This document shows, piece after piece, positions 29,866-40,352 of a DNA stretch of 64,000 nt (positions within the stretch are counted from its first letter, which is position 1; every line of letters starts with the position of its first letter). The position numbers and the translations under genes were made by a program. The notes below the pieces were generated by a model. That model was given only the letters and a program-made list of their open reading frames with translations, had not been told where the DNA came from and did not search any database. The DNA is from Holosporaceae bacterium (GTDB taxonomy: Bacteria; Pseudomonadota; Alphaproteobacteria; UBA3830): the NCBI GenBank assembly GCA_031257475.1, contig JAIROP010000029.1, positions 1 to 64,000 of the forward strand. The letters are read 5' to 3'.

Positions 29866-32800
29866 TCACATGTCTAGCTTCGTACCATCCTGAACAGGAT
29901 CCTGCTGAAACTCAAAATTCAATCCTAAACTGCACAGTTCTTTCATCAGAACGTTAAATGACTCGGGGATGCCAGGAACAATGTTCTCGTCTCCCTTGAT
30001 TATTGATTCGTATGCCTTGGTTCTTCCGGCGACGTCGTCGGACTTAACAGTCAATATTTCCTGCAACGTGTAGGCGGCTCCGTAGGCCTGCAACGCCCAG
30101 ACTTCCATCTCTCCGAACCTCTGTCCTCCGAACTGTGCCTTGCCACCAAGGGGCTGTTGCGTAACTAAACTGTATGGCCCAATTGACCGCGCATGAATTT
30201 TATCATCCACCATATGATGCAACTTCAGCATGTATATGCAGCCGACGGTGACTTTTCGGTCGAATGGAACTCCAGTGCGACCATCTATCAGAGTGACCTG
30301 TCCGGATCCTTCCAAACCGCAACTTTCAAGAGCTTTCACAATTTCATTCTCACTTACTCCATCAAAAACCGGAGTGGATACCGGTATGCCATCCCGGACA
30401 TGGACGGCCAGTTCCACCACCTTTTCGTCTGGCATAGCATCAATTGTTTTTCCTTCGACTTTCCCATAGATATCCTTCAGTTGCAAACGAAGATTGTCCA
30501 TAAGCTTCTCGTCCGATTGAACTTTTTCGATGACTTCTCTAACTTTTTTGCCAAGAGCCTTGGAAGCCCACCCAAGATGCGTTTCCAGAACCTGTCCAAC
30601 GTTCATTCGCGATGTAACACCCAGCGGATTCAATATCATATCGATTGGCGTGCCATCTTCCATATAAGGCATGTCCTCAACGGGAACAATCTTGGACACA
30701 ATGCCCTTGTTGCCGTGTCGACCTGCGAGCTTATCTCCCGGCTGTAGCTTCCGCTTATCTGCCACAAAAACTTTGACCATTTTTAGGACACCGGGAGCCA
30801 ACTCATCACCCTTGCGCAGCTTCTCCACTTTTTCTGTAAAACTTTTGTCAAGCCGATTCATAATTTCGTTGAAATTGCTGTGCAGACTCGCAATATCTCC
30901 AGCAATATTGGGATCGAGGACGGCTATTTGTCTCCACTGTCCGTGGGACATGGAATCCAGATACTCTTCGGTGATTGTTGCCCCATTACATCTCACAGGA
31001 GAGGAAGAAATCTGCTGTCCGAGCAGCTTACTGCGCAGCCGCCGATAATAGGTAGCCTCGATAATTCTCCTCTCTATGTCTTGATCATTTTTGAAGGACT
31101 CTATCTCCTTTTGCTCTATCGCCAGAGTTCTTTCATCCTTCTCAACACCACAGCGGGAGAAAATCTTCACATCCACCACCACTCCTTTGCCGCCCGGAGG
31201 CAGTCGTAGGGATGAATCTTTTACGTCCGCAGCTCTTTCTCCGAATATGGCACGCAACAGTTTCTCCTCTGGAGTCATCATGGTTTCGCCCTTTGGCGTG
31301 ACCTTGCCAACTAGAATATCTCCTGCCTGTACTTCCGCTCCAATGCGGACAATGCCAGCCTCGTCCAAATTTTTCAGAGAGTCATCGGACACGTTGGGGA
31401 GATCTCGGGTAATTTCCTCATTACCAAGCTTGGTGTCCCTCGCCATTATCTCGAATTCTTCTATGTGGATCGACGTGAAATAATCATCCTGAACAAGACG
31501 CTCAGAAATAACGATGGCGTCCTCGAACGTATATCCATGCCATGACATAAATCCAACCAACACATTCTGACCAAGGGCCAGCTCTCCCATATCCGTGCCT
31601 GCACCATCGGCTATAATGTCATTTGCTTTGATCAAATCCCCTTTTTTTACCAAAGGAGTCTGATTGAGACATGTGCTCATGTTGGATCTTTGGAATTTTC
31701 TTAGATTGTATATGTCTACGCCGACATTGGAATCATCTCCGCTGATGCGAACGACGATTCTATTGGCGTCCACCTGATCAATCACTCCATCGTGTTTGGC
31801 AACGACCACTACACCTGAATCCCGCGCAACAACTGCCTCCATTCCTGTTCCAACCAAAGGAGCCTCAGAACGAATCAATGGGACGGCCTGCCTCTGCATG
31901 TTGGCGCCCATGAGAGCTCGACTGGCATCGTCATTCTCCAGAAATGGAATGAGGGACGCCGCCACAGAAATAATCTGTTTTGGGGAAACGTCCATGAAAT
32001 CAATGGATTCTTTCGGGGCATTTATGAAATCCCCGTTCCGACGGCAGGTTACAAACTCATCTTTAAAATACCCATCAGCGGTGATTGATGCATTGGCCTG
32101 GGCAATCGTGTATTCTCCCTCGTCGACAGCAGATAGGTACTCTACCTTGTCCGTTACCCTTCCATTGGATACCTTTCTATACGGCGTTTCTATAAACCCA
32201 TACCGATTAATCTTTGCAAAGATAGCCAGAGAATTTATCAGGCCTATGTTCTGCCCTTCTGGAGTTTCAATTGGGCATATGCGCCCATAGTGAGTTGTGT
32301 GAACGTCTCGTACGTCAAACCCGGCTCTGTCCCTGGTCAATCCACCCGGTCCCAACGCTGATATACGTCTCTTGTGCGTTATTTCAGCTAGAGGATTCGT
32401 CTGATCCATGAATTGCGACAGCTGAGATAATTGGAAAAACTCCCTGATAGCCGACGAAACCGGCTTTGCATTGATCACATCATTGGGAACAGCATTTTCT
32501 ATGTCGATGGAGTCCATGCGCTCCTTTACGGCTTTTTCCATACGAGACAGACCTATCCTGAATTGATTTTCTATCAACTCTCCGACGGATCGTATCCTTC
32601 TGTTCGCGAGATTGTCGATGTCGTCAACTTCACCCACGCCGTCCTTTAATTGATGCAGGATTTTCATTATGCGCAGTATGCAATCTTTGGTGAGAGTTAC
32701 AAGATTTTCCGGAGCATTCGACCCAATTCGACTATTCACCTTCACCCTTCCAACGGCAGAAAAATCGTAATAGTCGGGATTAAAGAACATGTTATGGAAT

Positions 32801-34041
32801 AGATCCTGGGCACTGTCTATGGTAGGAGGTTCTCCTGGACGCATGACGCGGAATATCTCAAATAAAGCTTCTTCCCTATTGGTGCACTTATCGAAGGCCA
32901 GCGTATTTCTGATGTAGGCTCCCACCTCTGTGTGATCTATTAAAAGAACGGCAAACTTAGTCCCCTGTTGAACAATTTTTGTAACGAGGCTTTCCGATAG
33001 TTCATCCCCTGCCTCAGCTATGACCACTCCAGATGAGTCTATCACATCCAATGCATTGTACTTACCAACCAGTTCGTCCATACGAACCACAATTTCATCT
33101 AATCCGTCTTCCTGCAATTTTTTTGCAATTCGAGAGGATATCTTTTCCCCGGCTTTGACCACAACTTTTCCTGTTTTCGCGTCGATTAAATCGTTATCAA
33201 GCTTAACGCCTTTCCACTGATCGGCCTTAAATTTCCGAGATAACATACCGTTACCGTTGTGGTAGATCTCATAGTTATCGTAGAAATAGGCGAGAATCTC
33301 TTCACGGTCCATTCCGTAAATTTCCAAAGACTTTAGATCCTTGTCTGGATTTTGAGCCCGCTCTCTCTCGGTTTGGGCCGAATCTAACGCTAGAAGCAAC
33401 GTGGTGGCTAGAATCTTCCGTCTTCTGTCTATTCTCACATAAATCAAATCTTTAGCGTCAAACTCAATGTCCAGCCAGGCTCCTTTGTAGGGGATAATAT
33501 GGGCGGAAAACAGATATTTCCCCGAAGTATGCGTCTTCCCGTTATCGTGATCAAAGAATACTCCAGGAGAACGCTGCATCTGAGAGACAACCACGCGCTC
33601 TGCTCCGTTGATAATAAATGTGCCATCCTTGGTCATGAGTGGAATATCACATATATACACATCTTGCTCTTTGATATCGCGGACGGCCCGTCCTTCACCC
33701 TCGCAGCTAACATCCCAAACAATCAGACGAAACAGAGCCCGCAGAGAGGCCGCATAGGTCAATCCTTTGTTGCGACATTCCAGCTCGGAATACTTCGGAC
33801 TATCGAAATGATAATCACAGAAGTCCACCTGGGCCCGTTTGGCCACATCGGCTATGGGAAAGGAAGAACGGAAGGCCTCCCGGAGTCCGACATCACTGCG
33901 TAGATTCTGCATATCGTCCGAATGTAGAAAACTATTGTACGAAGATCTCTGCAATTCTATGAGGTTAGGAAGCTCCGCAACCTCGCGAATTTTTCCATAA
34001 CTTTTCCTGAATCTTTTCCGTTCGGTGAACGCTCTGATCAT
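29866..34041 (-). CDS. rpoB: RNA polymerase beta subunit
   Basis: Second large subunit of RNA polymerase, about 1391 residues, the rifampicin target. The rifampicin region [20 protein letters not shown] and [11 protein letters not shown], the block [14 protein letters not shown] and the C-terminal [20 protein letters not shown] are standard. Cluster positions (Gln, Asp, His, Arg, Ser) look wild type. The ATG at 34041 has GGGAG eight bases upstream; GTG 34056 is an in-frame alternative. The gene is not preceded by rplKAJL but by hslU, with its own promoter-like boxes in the 111-base gap. Confidence 0.98.
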   Translation of the reverse strand: MIRAFTERKRFRKSYGKIREVAELPNLIELQRSSYNSFLHSDDMQNLRSDVGLREAFRSSFPIADVAKRAQVDFCDYHFDSPKYSELECRNKGLTYAASLRALFRLIVWDVSCEGEGRAVRDIKEQDVYICDIPLMTKDGTFIINGAERVVVSQMQRSPGVFFDHDNGKTHTSGKYLFSAHIIPYKGAWLDIEFDAKDLIYVRIDRRRKILATTLLLALDSAQTERERAQNPDKDLKSLEIYGMDREEILAYFYDNYEIYHNGNGMLSRKFKADQWKGVKLDNDLIDAKTGKVVVKAGEKISSRIAKKLQEDGLDEIVVRMDELVGKYNALDVIDSSGVVIAEAGDELSESLVTKIVQQGTKFAVLLIDHTEVGAYIRNTLAFDKCTNREEALFEIFRVMRPGEPPTIDSAQDLFHNMFFNPDYYDFSAVGRVKVNSRIGSNAPENLVTLTKDCILRIMKILHQLKDGVGEVDDIDNLANRRIRSVGELIENQFRIGLSRMEKAVKERMDSIDIENAVPNDVINAKPVSSAIREFFQLSQLSQFMDQTNPLAEITHKRRISALGPGGLTRDRAGFDVRDVHTTHYGRICPIETPEGQNIGLINSLAIFAKINRYGFIETPYRKVSNGRVTDKVEYLSAVDEGEYTIAQANASITADGYFKDEFVTCRRNGDFINAPKESIDFMDVSPKQIISVAASLIPFLENDDASRALMGANMQRQAVPLIRSEAPLVGTGMEAVVARDSGVVVVAKHDGVIDQVDANRIVVRISGDDSNVGVDIYNLRKFQRSNMSTCLNQTPLVKKGDLIKANDIIADGAGTDMGELALGQNVLVGFMSWHGYTFEDAIVISERLVQDDYFTSIHIEEFEIMARDTKLGNEEITRDLPNVSDDSLKNLDEAGIVRIGAEVQAGDILVGKVTPKGETMMTPEEKLLRAIFGERAADVKDSSLRLPPGGKGVVVDVKIFSRCGVEKDERTLAIEQKEIESFKNDQDIERRIIEATYYRRLRSKLLGQQISSSPVRCNGATITEEYLDSMSHGQWRQIAVLDPNIAGDIASLHSNFNEIMNRLDKSFTEKVEKLRKGDELAPGVLKMVKVFVADKRKLQPGDKLAGRHGNKGIVSKIVPVEDMPYMEDGTPIDMILNPLGVTSRMNVGQVLETHLGWASKALGKKVREVIEKVQSDEKLMDNLRLQLKDIYGKVEGKTIDAMPDEKVVELAVHVRDGIPVSTPVFDGVSENEIVKALESCGLEGSGQVTLIDGRTGVPFDRKVTVGCIYMLKLHHMVDDKIHARSIGPYSLVTQQPLGGKAQFGGQRFGEMEVWALQAYGAAYTLQEILTVKSDDVAGRTKAYESIIKGDENIVPGIPESFNVLMKELCSLGLNFEFQQDPVQDGTKLDM

Positions 34042-34120
34042 ATTCAAAACTCCCACAAGACTGAATGAGTCGGATTAATCACACCCCTCACCTAATTTTG
34101 AAGACAAAAAAGTAGAAGTC

Positions 34121-34149
34121 AGAATACATCTATGCATAACAGAAAACAA
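34121..34149 (-). promoter_or_regulatory. Sigma70-like promoter upstream of rpoB
   Basis: On the minus strand TTGTTT (34149-34144) and TATTCT (34126-34121) are 17 bases apart, in the gap after hslU. Since the ribosomal genes that normally drive rpoBC are absent, a promoter here is expected. Confidence 0.4.
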
Positions 34150-34152
34150 GTC

Positions 34153-35457
34153 TCATAGAATAAATCTCGACAGATCTTTGTGGATTGCAAGATCTCCCAC
34201 CTTGTCTTCCACATATTTTTCGTTGACAATCAGCGTTTCTCCAGATCTGCTATCCGCTGAGAAGCTAATTTCTTCCAGAAGCTTTTCGATTATGGTATGA
34301 AGGCGGCGCGCTCCTATATTCTCAACGTTTCTATTGACAATCGCGGCCAACTCTGCTATCTTCCTTACTCCATCCTCTCGGAAATCAATGATAACGTCTT
34401 CAATCTTCAGTAGAGCACAGTATTGTTTTACCAGGCTGCTGTCTGTTTCATTTAGAATTTTAAAAAAGTCTTCCTCTGTAAGATTGGCCAGCTCCACCCG
34501 AATCGGCAATCTTCCCTGGAGTTCTGGCAACAGATCCGACGGCTTAGAGACATGGAAGGCTCCGGAGGCGATAAAAAGGATATAGTCCGTTTTTACTGTG
34601 CCATACTTGGTTGTGACAGAGCAGCCCTCTATCAGTGGAAGTAAATCCCGCTGCACGCCCTCCCGACTAACATCAGCTCCGGAAGCATTTCGAGCGCAGA
34701 TTTTGTCTATTTCATCTATAAATACAATGCCGTTCTGTTCCACGGAAAATATTGCTTCCCGAATGGTCTTGTCAGAGTCAATCAGCTTCTCACTTTCTTC
34801 GGCTGCGATTACTTTGCGCGCGTCTCTGACTGTAATTTTGCGCTGCCTAGTTTTGTTGATTCCCATGGCACTGCTCATCATATCAGAAAGGTTCAGCATG
34901 CCGATCTGCGCCCCTGGCATTCCTGGAACATCGAAGGACTGAGGCACTGCACTATCAGCCACGCTTATCTCTATCTCCTTGTCTTCCAGCTGACCAGAAT
35001 TCAACATTTTCCTGAATTTGTCTCGGGTGCCCTTGCTAGAACTTTCTCCCACCAAGGAATCGATAATCCTCTCCTCAGCCCTCTGCCGAGCCTCTTCTTT
35101 AAATGACAGTCTGTGCTTTTCTTTGATTTTTGAAATAGCCATTTCCAACAGATCTCGTATGATTTGCTCAACGTCTCGCCCCACATAGCCTATCTCGGTG
35201 AATTTGGTGGCTTCCACTTTTATGAAGGGAGCATCGGCCAGCTTCGCCAATCTTCTGGCAATTTCAGTTTTCCCAACTCCGGTTGGTCCCATCATCAGGA
35301 TATTTTTTGGAAGAATCTCCTCCTTTAGGGGGCTGGGTACCTGCTGTCTACGCCACCGGTTGCGCAGCGCAATTGCAACAGCCTTTTTGGCATCACTGTG
35401 GCCGACAATGAACCGATCTAGCTCTGATACTATCTGTTTTGGCGTTAGTGATGTCAT
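34153..35457 (-). CDS. hslU: ATP-dependent protease ATPase subunit HslU
   Basis: AAA+ unfoldase that feeds proteins to the HslV peptidase. The Walker A loop is [17 protein letters not shown], the pore loop [11 protein letters not shown] and the Walker B region [12 protein letters not shown] are visible, with the intermediate domain between them. The 434-residue length is typical. It starts two bases after the hslV stop, so the pair is co-translated. Confidence 0.96.
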   Translation of the reverse strand: MTSLTPKQIVSELDRFIVGHSDAKKAVAIALRNRWRRQQVPSPLKEEILPKNILMMGPTGVGKTEIARRLAKLADAPFIKVEATKFTEIGYVGRDVEQIIRDLLEMAISKIKEKHRLSFKEEARQRAEERIIDSLVGESSSKGTRDKFRKMLNSGQLEDKEIEISVADSAVPQSFDVPGMPGAQIGMLNLSDMMSSAMGINKTRQRKITVRDARKVIAAEESEKLIDSDKTIREAIFSVEQNGIVFIDEIDKICARNASGADVSREGVQRDLLPLIEGCSVTTKYGTVKTDYILFIASGAFHVSKPSDLLPELQGRLPIRVELANLTEEDFFKILNETDSSLVKQYCALLKIEDVIIDFREDGVRKIAELAAIVNRNVENIGARRLHTIIEKLLEEISFSADSRSGETLIVNEKYVEDKVGDLAIHKDLSRFIL

Positions 35458-35458
35458 G

Positions 35459-35992
35459 CTACCTCTCTATTTTTTCCAACACAAGCGAGTGATTGGTATA
35501 TATACACAGATCTGCGGCAATTTTCATGGATTTTGTTGCAATATCCTCGGCAGACAATTGTTGATCTATTAGGGCTCTTGCTGCTGCCAGTGCAAAAATT
35601 CCGCCGGAGCCAATGCCAATAATGCCATCCTGCGGTTCCAATACGTCTCCCATGCCTGTGAGTATCAGAGATATGTTTTTGTCCACGACGGCCATCATTG
35701 CCTCCAGTCGTCGTAGAGACTTGTCCGTGCGCCAGTCTTTGGCCAGCTCAACGCAGGCTCTCTGCAGCTGCCCAGAGTATTGCTCCAGTTTGGCTTCCAA
35801 CCGTTCAAACAGCGTAAATGCATCGGCGGTAGCTCCTGCAAATCCAACCAATACATTTCCATCGGATATGAAACGAACTTTGCGAACATTAGTTTTCATA
35901 ACCGTATTTCCCATGGTCACCTGGCCATCTCCAGCAACCACCACCTGATTATCCTTTCTCACCGAAAGTATCGTGGTTCCCATCCAGTTCAA
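35459..35992 (-). CDS. hslV: ATP-dependent protease peptidase subunit HslV
   Basis: Threonine peptidase that forms the double-hexamer core of HslUV. The mature protein should start at the Thr of TTILSVRK after removal of a short propeptide (MNWMG). The typical blocks [11 protein letters not shown] and [19 protein letters not shown] follow. At 177 residues it has normal length. Its ATG overlaps the stop of the TlpA-like gene (ATGA), and hslU follows directly, so tlpA-like, hslV and hslU form one unit. Confidence 0.96.
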   Translation of the reverse strand: MNWMGTTILSVRKDNQVVVAGDGQVTMGNTVMKTNVRKVRFISDGNVLVGFAGATADAFTLFERLEAKLEQYSGQLQRACVELAKDWRTDKSLRRLEAMMAVVDKNISLILTGMGDVLEPQDGIIGIGSGGIFALAAARALIDQQLSAEDIATKSMKIAADLCIYTNHSLVLEKIER

Positions 35993-36621
35993 GAATTTTT
36001 CTCCTGGGCTAGTTTTTTTATTGCGTAAAAAAAATTGGGATCATTACAAGGGAAGGGCCCAAGCTGGGTCCAGACTAGCGAGTTTTTCTTGTTGTAAACC
36101 AAGCAGGCAGGCACTCCTGGGAGTCCAGTCCGGGCGAAATCGTCTGCAGTGATTGAGTTATACACATCGAGGGTAAAAATCTCGTGCCTTATGAAATATT
36201 CCCTAATTTGCTGAGGCAGCTCCGGGCCGATATTCAAAACAATGACCTTAACATTTTCAATATTCTCTTCCTTCAGCTGTTTAGCCAGAGAATCCAATGT
36301 CCAGAGCGTTCCAGGACAATTTTGGCACCAGGTTGTGATTAATAGAATTACCACTACGTTCCCTTTCAGGTCTTTCACAGTAAACATTTTGTTTTCTCCG
36401 ACCTTTTGCATGGATACATCAAACGATAATCCCTCTGTCCCGTTTTCTGTGCCACTTGGAAGCTCTGCTTCTCCCCTGTTTTTTCCCAGGCCCTTTGGCG
36501 TCTTCCTTTTGTCCCCTTTATCTCCTGTTTTCTCCTGGCTGCTCTTCTCTCTCGTCTCTCCTTTCACGTCAGAACCACAACAAAGTGCTAGCACCGTCGA
36601 TAAATATCGGATATACTTCAC
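35989..36621 (-). CDS. TlpA/ResA-like exported thioredoxin-fold protein
   Basis: A periplasmic thioredoxin-fold protein of about 210 residues. The core has [20 protein letters not shown] with a CQNC redox pair and the cis-proline block [14 protein letters not shown] start at the GTG at 36621, which gives a signal peptide ([16 protein letters not shown]) and clears the divergent lipoprotein gene; the frame is open to 36708. A Lys/Glu/Gly-rich linker of about 60 residues precedes the domain. TlpA proteins serve cytochrome oxidase copper sites or cytochrome c maturation. It is followed by hslV with an ATGA overlap. Confidence 0.75.
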   Translation of the reverse strand: MKYIRYLSTVLALCCGSDVKGETREKSSQEKTGDKGDKRKTPKGLGKNRGEAELPSGTENGTEGLSFDVSMQKVGENKMFTVKDLKGNVVVILLITTWCQNCPGTLWTLDSLAKQLKEENIENVKVIVLNIGPELPQQIREYFIRHEIFTLDVYNSITADDFARTGLPGVPACLVYNKKNSLVWTQLGPFPCNDPNFFYAIKKLAQEKNS

Positions 36622-36655
36622 TCTTCTGTGTTTCTCCTGGGATCGTGTGGTTGTT

Positions 36656-36892
36656 ATGAAAAACATCGTGTTGTACTTTTTATGCGTTATACTTCTTTCC
36701 TGTGGCAAAAGGAACTGTCTCGAACCTGTTCAAAAGGACCCCTCCACCTACCCACGCCAGTACCCTCATTATATCACCACCGCGCATGTAAAGTATATAG
36801 CCAACATATATAAAAACCCCGCTGCGAGGGGCCTCTCCTCGCACGAGGCGATGTTAAAAAGACATTCTTCATGCCTTCTCTGGTTCCATTAG
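36656..36892 (+). CDS. Small lipoprotein, possibly LptM-like
   Basis: A 78-residue protein starting MKNIVLYFLCVILLSCGKRN: a lipoprotein signal peptide with the lipobox LLSC. After the Cys comes LEPVQKDPSTYPRQYP. This pattern resembles the short lipoprotein found beside lysA in many alphaproteobacteria, often near a TlpA gene, now related to LptM that assists the LPS transporter LptDE. The TlpA-like gene is divergent from it across about 34 bases, which fits that context. The residues after RQYP have no counterpart I know, and a GC-rich hairpin (36823-36843) lies within them. Confidence 0.5.
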   Translation: MKNIVLYFLCVILLSCGKRNCLEPVQKDPSTYPRQYPHYITTAHVKYIANIYKNPAARGLSSHEAMLKRHSSCLLWFH

Positions 36893-36910
36893 GCACAACT
36901 GCGTTGCAAT

Positions 36911-37618
36911 CTATCTTGCCGTTGTGGGCACATGATACGTGGCGAGTAACTTAAGTACCAATCCCCCATTTCCTTTCCACTCTCCCTTCGATCCCGCATA
37001 CTCAAACCTTTTCTTGTTGTCGAACCCATATCCTAAATCCACTCGGGCTCCCCACTTTTGCGTGAATTTTTTCTCCGCACCAACCCCAACCAACACAACA
37101 GGCTTTTCATCGCTTCCTATCCCATTATTATTGGCGTCCTTCAGCGTTGTATGGGGGAAATAGAACCCAATAATCCCGAATCCATGCCAACCCTTCTCTG
37201 CGTGAACCCCACCCACTGTCAAACCAAGATTGACCAAACTCCCTCGGTTGCGAATTGTTCTGACCTTTACATTCCCATCCTTTACGTCCGATGTCTTTGT
37301 TGGCCCAACGGTTCCTCCTACCTCTGCACCGATACAGAAATTCCCAAAAACTTTCCTCGCTCCGAGCACTGCAGAACCCCCCACGGCGTTGTTGTCAAAC
37401 GTTGCCTTGGTGTTATCTGTTGTATCTTTCAGTTCATTTTTGGAAAATTGACAACCAGCACCAATTCCTAGATATACCCCAGTAAAGTCATGACTGCAAC
37501 AGGAGGGTTCATCCGTGCCTTCCTGCTGGGTTGTTTCCTCCGTCTCCGCTGCCCACCCGTCTGCATATAGCGACACAGACAGAGACACAGCCAACATCCT
37601 CATTGCTATCTTCTTCAT
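36911..37618 (-). CDS. Outer-membrane beta-barrel protein, OmpA-like barrel
   Basis: A 235-residue exported protein: signal peptide to about the Ala-Ala-Glu near residue 25, then alternating beta strands such as GVYLGIGAGCQFSKNEL, CIGAEVGGTVG, GFGIIGFYFPHTTL and WGARVDLGYGF, the layout of the OMP_b-brl family with about eight strands. It ends LKLLATYHVPTTAR without the usual terminal Phe. Two Cys (SCCSHD) precede the first strand. A surface porin or adhesin-like role is likely but unproven. It is monocistronic and convergent with the small lipoprotein gene. Confidence 0.72.
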   Translation of the reverse strand: MKKIAMRMLAVSLSVSLYADGWAAETEETTQQEGTDEPSCCSHDFTGVYLGIGAGCQFSKNELKDTTDNTKATFDNNAVGGSAVLGARKVFGNFCIGAEVGGTVGPTKTSDVKDGNVKVRTIRNRGSLVNLGLTVGGVHAEKGWHGFGIIGFYFPHTTLKDANNNGIGSDEKPVVLVGVGAEKKFTQKWGARVDLGYGFDNKKRFEYAGSKGEWKGNGGLVLKLLATYHVPTTAR

Positions 37619-37774
37619 TTTTCCTCTCCAAGCTTGCTGAGTTATTCTATGCTATTTTGCGGATCTGAACAATTTTTTGCATACATTTGATCTGTATATG
37701 TTGTAAAAAAAACACAGACACATTCGCAAAATTTACCAAAAATTAATTTCAATTGACATGAACATAGAGGCTTT

Positions 37775-39052
37775 TTATCCTTCTGCTCCCGCCATCCCAC
37801 AGGATTTGAGAGCTTCCAAAACGCAGGCCCCATCGTTTTTACCAACGGTTACCACAGACGTTGGTGATGACAGTATGGAGTCGGCAATTTTCTGAACACA
37901 ATCGATGGTGACAGACATGATCTTCCGCAGCACCTCCTCTCGCTCCAGCGGAGACCCAAAGATCAGTGTTTGGTTCACTATCTGTTCACAGGATGACGTA
38001 TTCCCTTCCTCAGCCATTAGTAAACTTGACTTGAACTGAGCCTTCGTTCTTTGGAGCTCCTTCTCGGACACATCCTTCCGTATCTTTATCAATTCATGAG
38101 CAACGATATGTGCCAATTCAGCTAATTTCTCTGCGGAAGTAGCAGCATAGATACCAAATACTCCGTTGTTTCTATAGGATGATGAGAATGAGTATATTGA
38201 GTACGCCAACCCTCTCTTTTCCCGCACCTCCTGAAAAAGCCGAGAGGACATGCCTCCACCGAGGATGGATGAAAGGATCGCTAAAGTATAATAGTCTTCG
38301 CTTAGACTGGATAGTCCATTAAACCCTATGATTACGTGGGTTTGCTCCAGATTTCGAATATCTGCGTAGGCTCCTCCGATATAGTCATAGCGGCAATTAT
38401 GGCTGGAGGTTCGATTATTGGAAAATCCTGCCGAGTGGCGGCTCAACAAGTCCACCATTTGGTTATGGTCCACATTTCCGACCGCTGCCAAAACCATATT
38501 ATCCGCGTTATAGTACTTGGATCTGTAGCTATGCAAATCTGTAGCCGCCACCCTGGACACAATCTTGATGGGCCCCAAAATAGGCCAACCCAGAGACTGA
38601 TTAGGGAAAGCCACCCGCTGAAAGTGATCAAAGATAATATCGTCTGGCGTATCCTGGGTTTGATATATCTCCTGGATTATTACTCCCCGTTCCCTAAGCA
38701 GCTCTTCCTCTGGAAAAGTTGGGTTTTGGAGAATATCAGATAGGATATCCATGGCTAGGGGCACATCATCCTTCAAAATCTTTGCGTGGTATGCAGTTGT
38801 TTCCTTCGATGTATAGGCGTTCAGATAACCTCCAACTGACTCAATTTCTTCGGCAATTTGCTTGGCATCTCGGGTGGTTGTGCCTTTGAACGCCATGTGT
38901 TCCAGGAAATGGGATATGCCGCAGACTTCCTCCGTTTCTCGAACTCCTCCTGCTTCAATCCAGTATCCCAGAACTACGCTATCAAAATTTTCCATATTAC
39001 GCGTTACTACACGCATTCCATTTTTTAACTTGGTCAATATGGGCTTAGCCAT
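37775..39052 (-). CDS. M16 zinc peptidase, mitochondrial-processing-peptidase type
   Basis: A 425-residue peptidase with the inverted zinc motif HFLEH in GISHFLEHMAFKGT and the downstream Glu about 75 residues later. Blocks GGYLNAYTSKETTAYHAK and GGGMSSRLFQEVREKRGLAY are typical of alphaproteobacterial relatives of the mitochondrial processing peptidase beta subunit. No signal peptide, so cytoplasmic or peripherally bound. Its ATG overlaps the end of the carboxypeptidase gene by eight bases and rpmE lies upstream, so the three form one minus-strand operon. The substrate is unknown. Confidence 0.9.
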   Translation of the reverse strand: MAKPILTKLKNGMRVVTRNMENFDSVVLGYWIEAGGVRETEEVCGISHFLEHMAFKGTTTRDAKQIAEEIESVGGYLNAYTSKETTAYHAKILKDDVPLAMDILSDILQNPTFPEEELLRERGVIIQEIYQTQDTPDDIIFDHFQRVAFPNQSLGWPILGPIKIVSRVAATDLHSYRSKYYNADNMVLAAVGNVDHNQMVDLLSRHSAGFSNNRTSSHNCRYDYIGGAYADIRNLEQTHVIIGFNGLSSLSEDYYTLAILSSILGGGMSSRLFQEVREKRGLAYSIYSFSSSYRNNGVFGIYAATSAEKLAELAHIVAHELIKIRKDVSEKELQRTKAQFKSSLLMAEEGNTSSCEQIVNQTLIFGSPLEREEVLRKIMSVTIDCVQKIADSILSSPTSVVTVGKNDGACVLEALKSCGMAGAEG

Positions 39053-39968
39053 CGTGAACTCCTCCTTCCAATGTATTCATTTTTTTGTAAATTCCAGTAA
39101 CGACCCGAGCGGATTCCTGGTCTTTTTTTGGACGAACCGTTCGACCCATTAATTTCTTTCTCTGCAGTTTTGCGAAGCTTTTTTTCAGCAAAAATTTTGT
39201 CCAGGCCTCTCGTTTTCCGCTGGTTTTGCATCCAAGGACTATAGAAATCACGCGTTCATTTCCTTTTTTCGCGGAAGCTGCTAAGTTGAATCCGCAAGCA
39301 TTCAAATAACCAGTCTTTATTCCATCTACAATAATGTCTCCCTGTTTCCCCAGCAATGCGTAGTGGCCCCGAATCCTCCTATCGCCCAAAAAGAACTGTT
39401 TATTGGAAAACAGATGATAATACTCCGGATACTCTAGCAGCAACGTCCGAGCCAATTTAGCCATGTCCCGAGCTGTGGTCAACTGCCGCGGATCGTTTCT
39501 GCCGGATGCATTGTAAAACACAGTGGAACACATTCCAAGCCGCAGTGCCTCTCTGTTCATTGCAGCAACAAAACGCCCTTCGGATGTCTCCAGATGCTCC
39601 GCAATGGCCACCGCAATGTCATTAGCAGACTTGACAATTAACGCCAATATTGCATCGCGTACAGAAATTGTTTCGCTGGTTTTGAGTCCCAGCTTGGTAG
39701 GACTCTGCGACGCCGCATTGTTGGATATTTTAACTTTGGCATTCAGAGTCGTTTTCTTGCTCTTCAGTGCCTTGAAAGTCAACAGCAGCGTCATCATCTT
39801 TACCAAAGATGCCGGCTGCGTTTTCTGATCTGCGTTGTAGGCGTAAATAGTTTCCAAGTCTTTAGCGTTAACGACAACCACAGCGGTAAGCGGAGAGTAG
39901 GCAGCACACCACTCCACCCACATAAAAGAAAGGAATACGAGGCACAATACGAGATAGCGTAACATCAA
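39045..39968 (-). CDS. D-alanyl-D-alanine carboxypeptidase (class C penicillin-binding protein)
   Basis: Exported enzyme that trims the terminal D-Ala from peptidoglycan stem peptides. The signal peptide is [17 protein letters not shown]. The three active-site motifs are SLVK in PASLVKMMT (SxxK), SAND (SxN) and KTG in [13 protein letters not shown]. At 307 residues it has the catalytic domain only; the C-terminal membrane-anchor part of PBP5/6 is reduced to a basic tail. It lies between rpmE and the M16 peptidase gene, with overlaps on both sides. Confidence 0.9.
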   Translation of the reverse strand: MMLRYLVLCLVFLSFMWVEWCAAYSPLTAVVVVNAKDLETIYAYNADQKTQPASLVKMMTLLLTFKALKSKKTTLNAKVKISNNAASQSPTKLGLKTSETISVRDAILALIVKSANDIAVAIAEHLETSEGRFVAAMNREALRLGMCSTVFYNASGRNDPRQLTTARDMAKLARTLLLEYPEYYHLFSNKQFFLGDRRIRGHYALLGKQGDIIVDGIKTGYLNACGFNLAASAKKGNERVISIVLGCKTSGKREAWTKFLLKKSFAKLQRKKLMGRTVRPKKDQESARVVTGIYKKMNTLEGGVHDG

Positions 39969-40192
39969 GAAGTTTTAAGACCAAATGCCCGATAACGATT
40001 TCGAAACTTGGCAAGCTGCCCTCCGGTATCCACAAGCTGACGAACCCCCGTCCATGCTGGATGCGACTTTGAATCTATGTCCAGCTTCATTGTATCTCCC
40101 TCCTTTCCCCAGGTGGATCTGGTTTTAAACGAAAAACCATCTGTCATAATAACCGTTATCCCATGATAATCTGGATGTATTCCCTTCTTCAT
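39965..40192 (-). CDS. rpmE: 50S ribosomal protein L31
   Basis: Ribosomal protein bL31 of the large subunit, about 75 residues. The start [18 protein letters not shown] and the block [12 protein letters not shown] are typical. The zinc-binding cysteines of the C+ form are missing, so it is the zinc-independent type usual in alphaproteobacteria. The ATG at 40192 has GAGGAAA upstream and matches the family N terminus; the longer frame begins at 40207. It opens the operon with the carboxypeptidase and M16 peptidase genes. Confidence 0.93.
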   Translation of the reverse strand: MKKGIHPDYHGITVIMTDGFSFKTRSTWGKEGDTMKLDIDSKSHPAWTGVRQLVDTGGQLAKFRNRYRAFGLKTS

Positions 40193-40217
40193 AAATAATT
40201 TCCTCAACTGCGCGTCT

Positions 40218-40246
40218 ATGCTACAGAAAATTAGGGAAAATCACAA
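40218..40246 (-). promoter_or_regulatory. Sigma70-like promoter of the rpmE operon
   Basis: TTGTGA (40246-40241) and TAGCAT (40223-40218) on the minus strand are 17 bases apart, 26 bases upstream of the rpmE ATG. Confidence 0.4.
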
Positions 40247-40310
40247 CAGTCTCATCTCATATGTGCAAGGTCAGTAGAAGATCAATCTGAGCAAGGAGCT
40301 GTTTACAAAC

Positions 40311-40338
40311 TTGAACTTTTCTCGACTACTTTTATACT
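40311..40338 (+). promoter_or_regulatory. Sigma70-like promoter of the spoT-type gene
   Basis: TTGAAC (40311-40316) and TATACT (40333-40338) are 16 bases apart. The implied transcript would start only a few bases before the first possible start codon (40353), so the true start may lie a little farther in. Confidence 0.4.
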
Positions 40339-40352
40339 GGAGCTAATTTTTT

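Noticed and set aside
36823-36843. GC-rich hairpin as terminator of the small lipoprotein gene
   Set aside because: It lies inside the open frame, about 50 bases before the stop, and no T-run follows.
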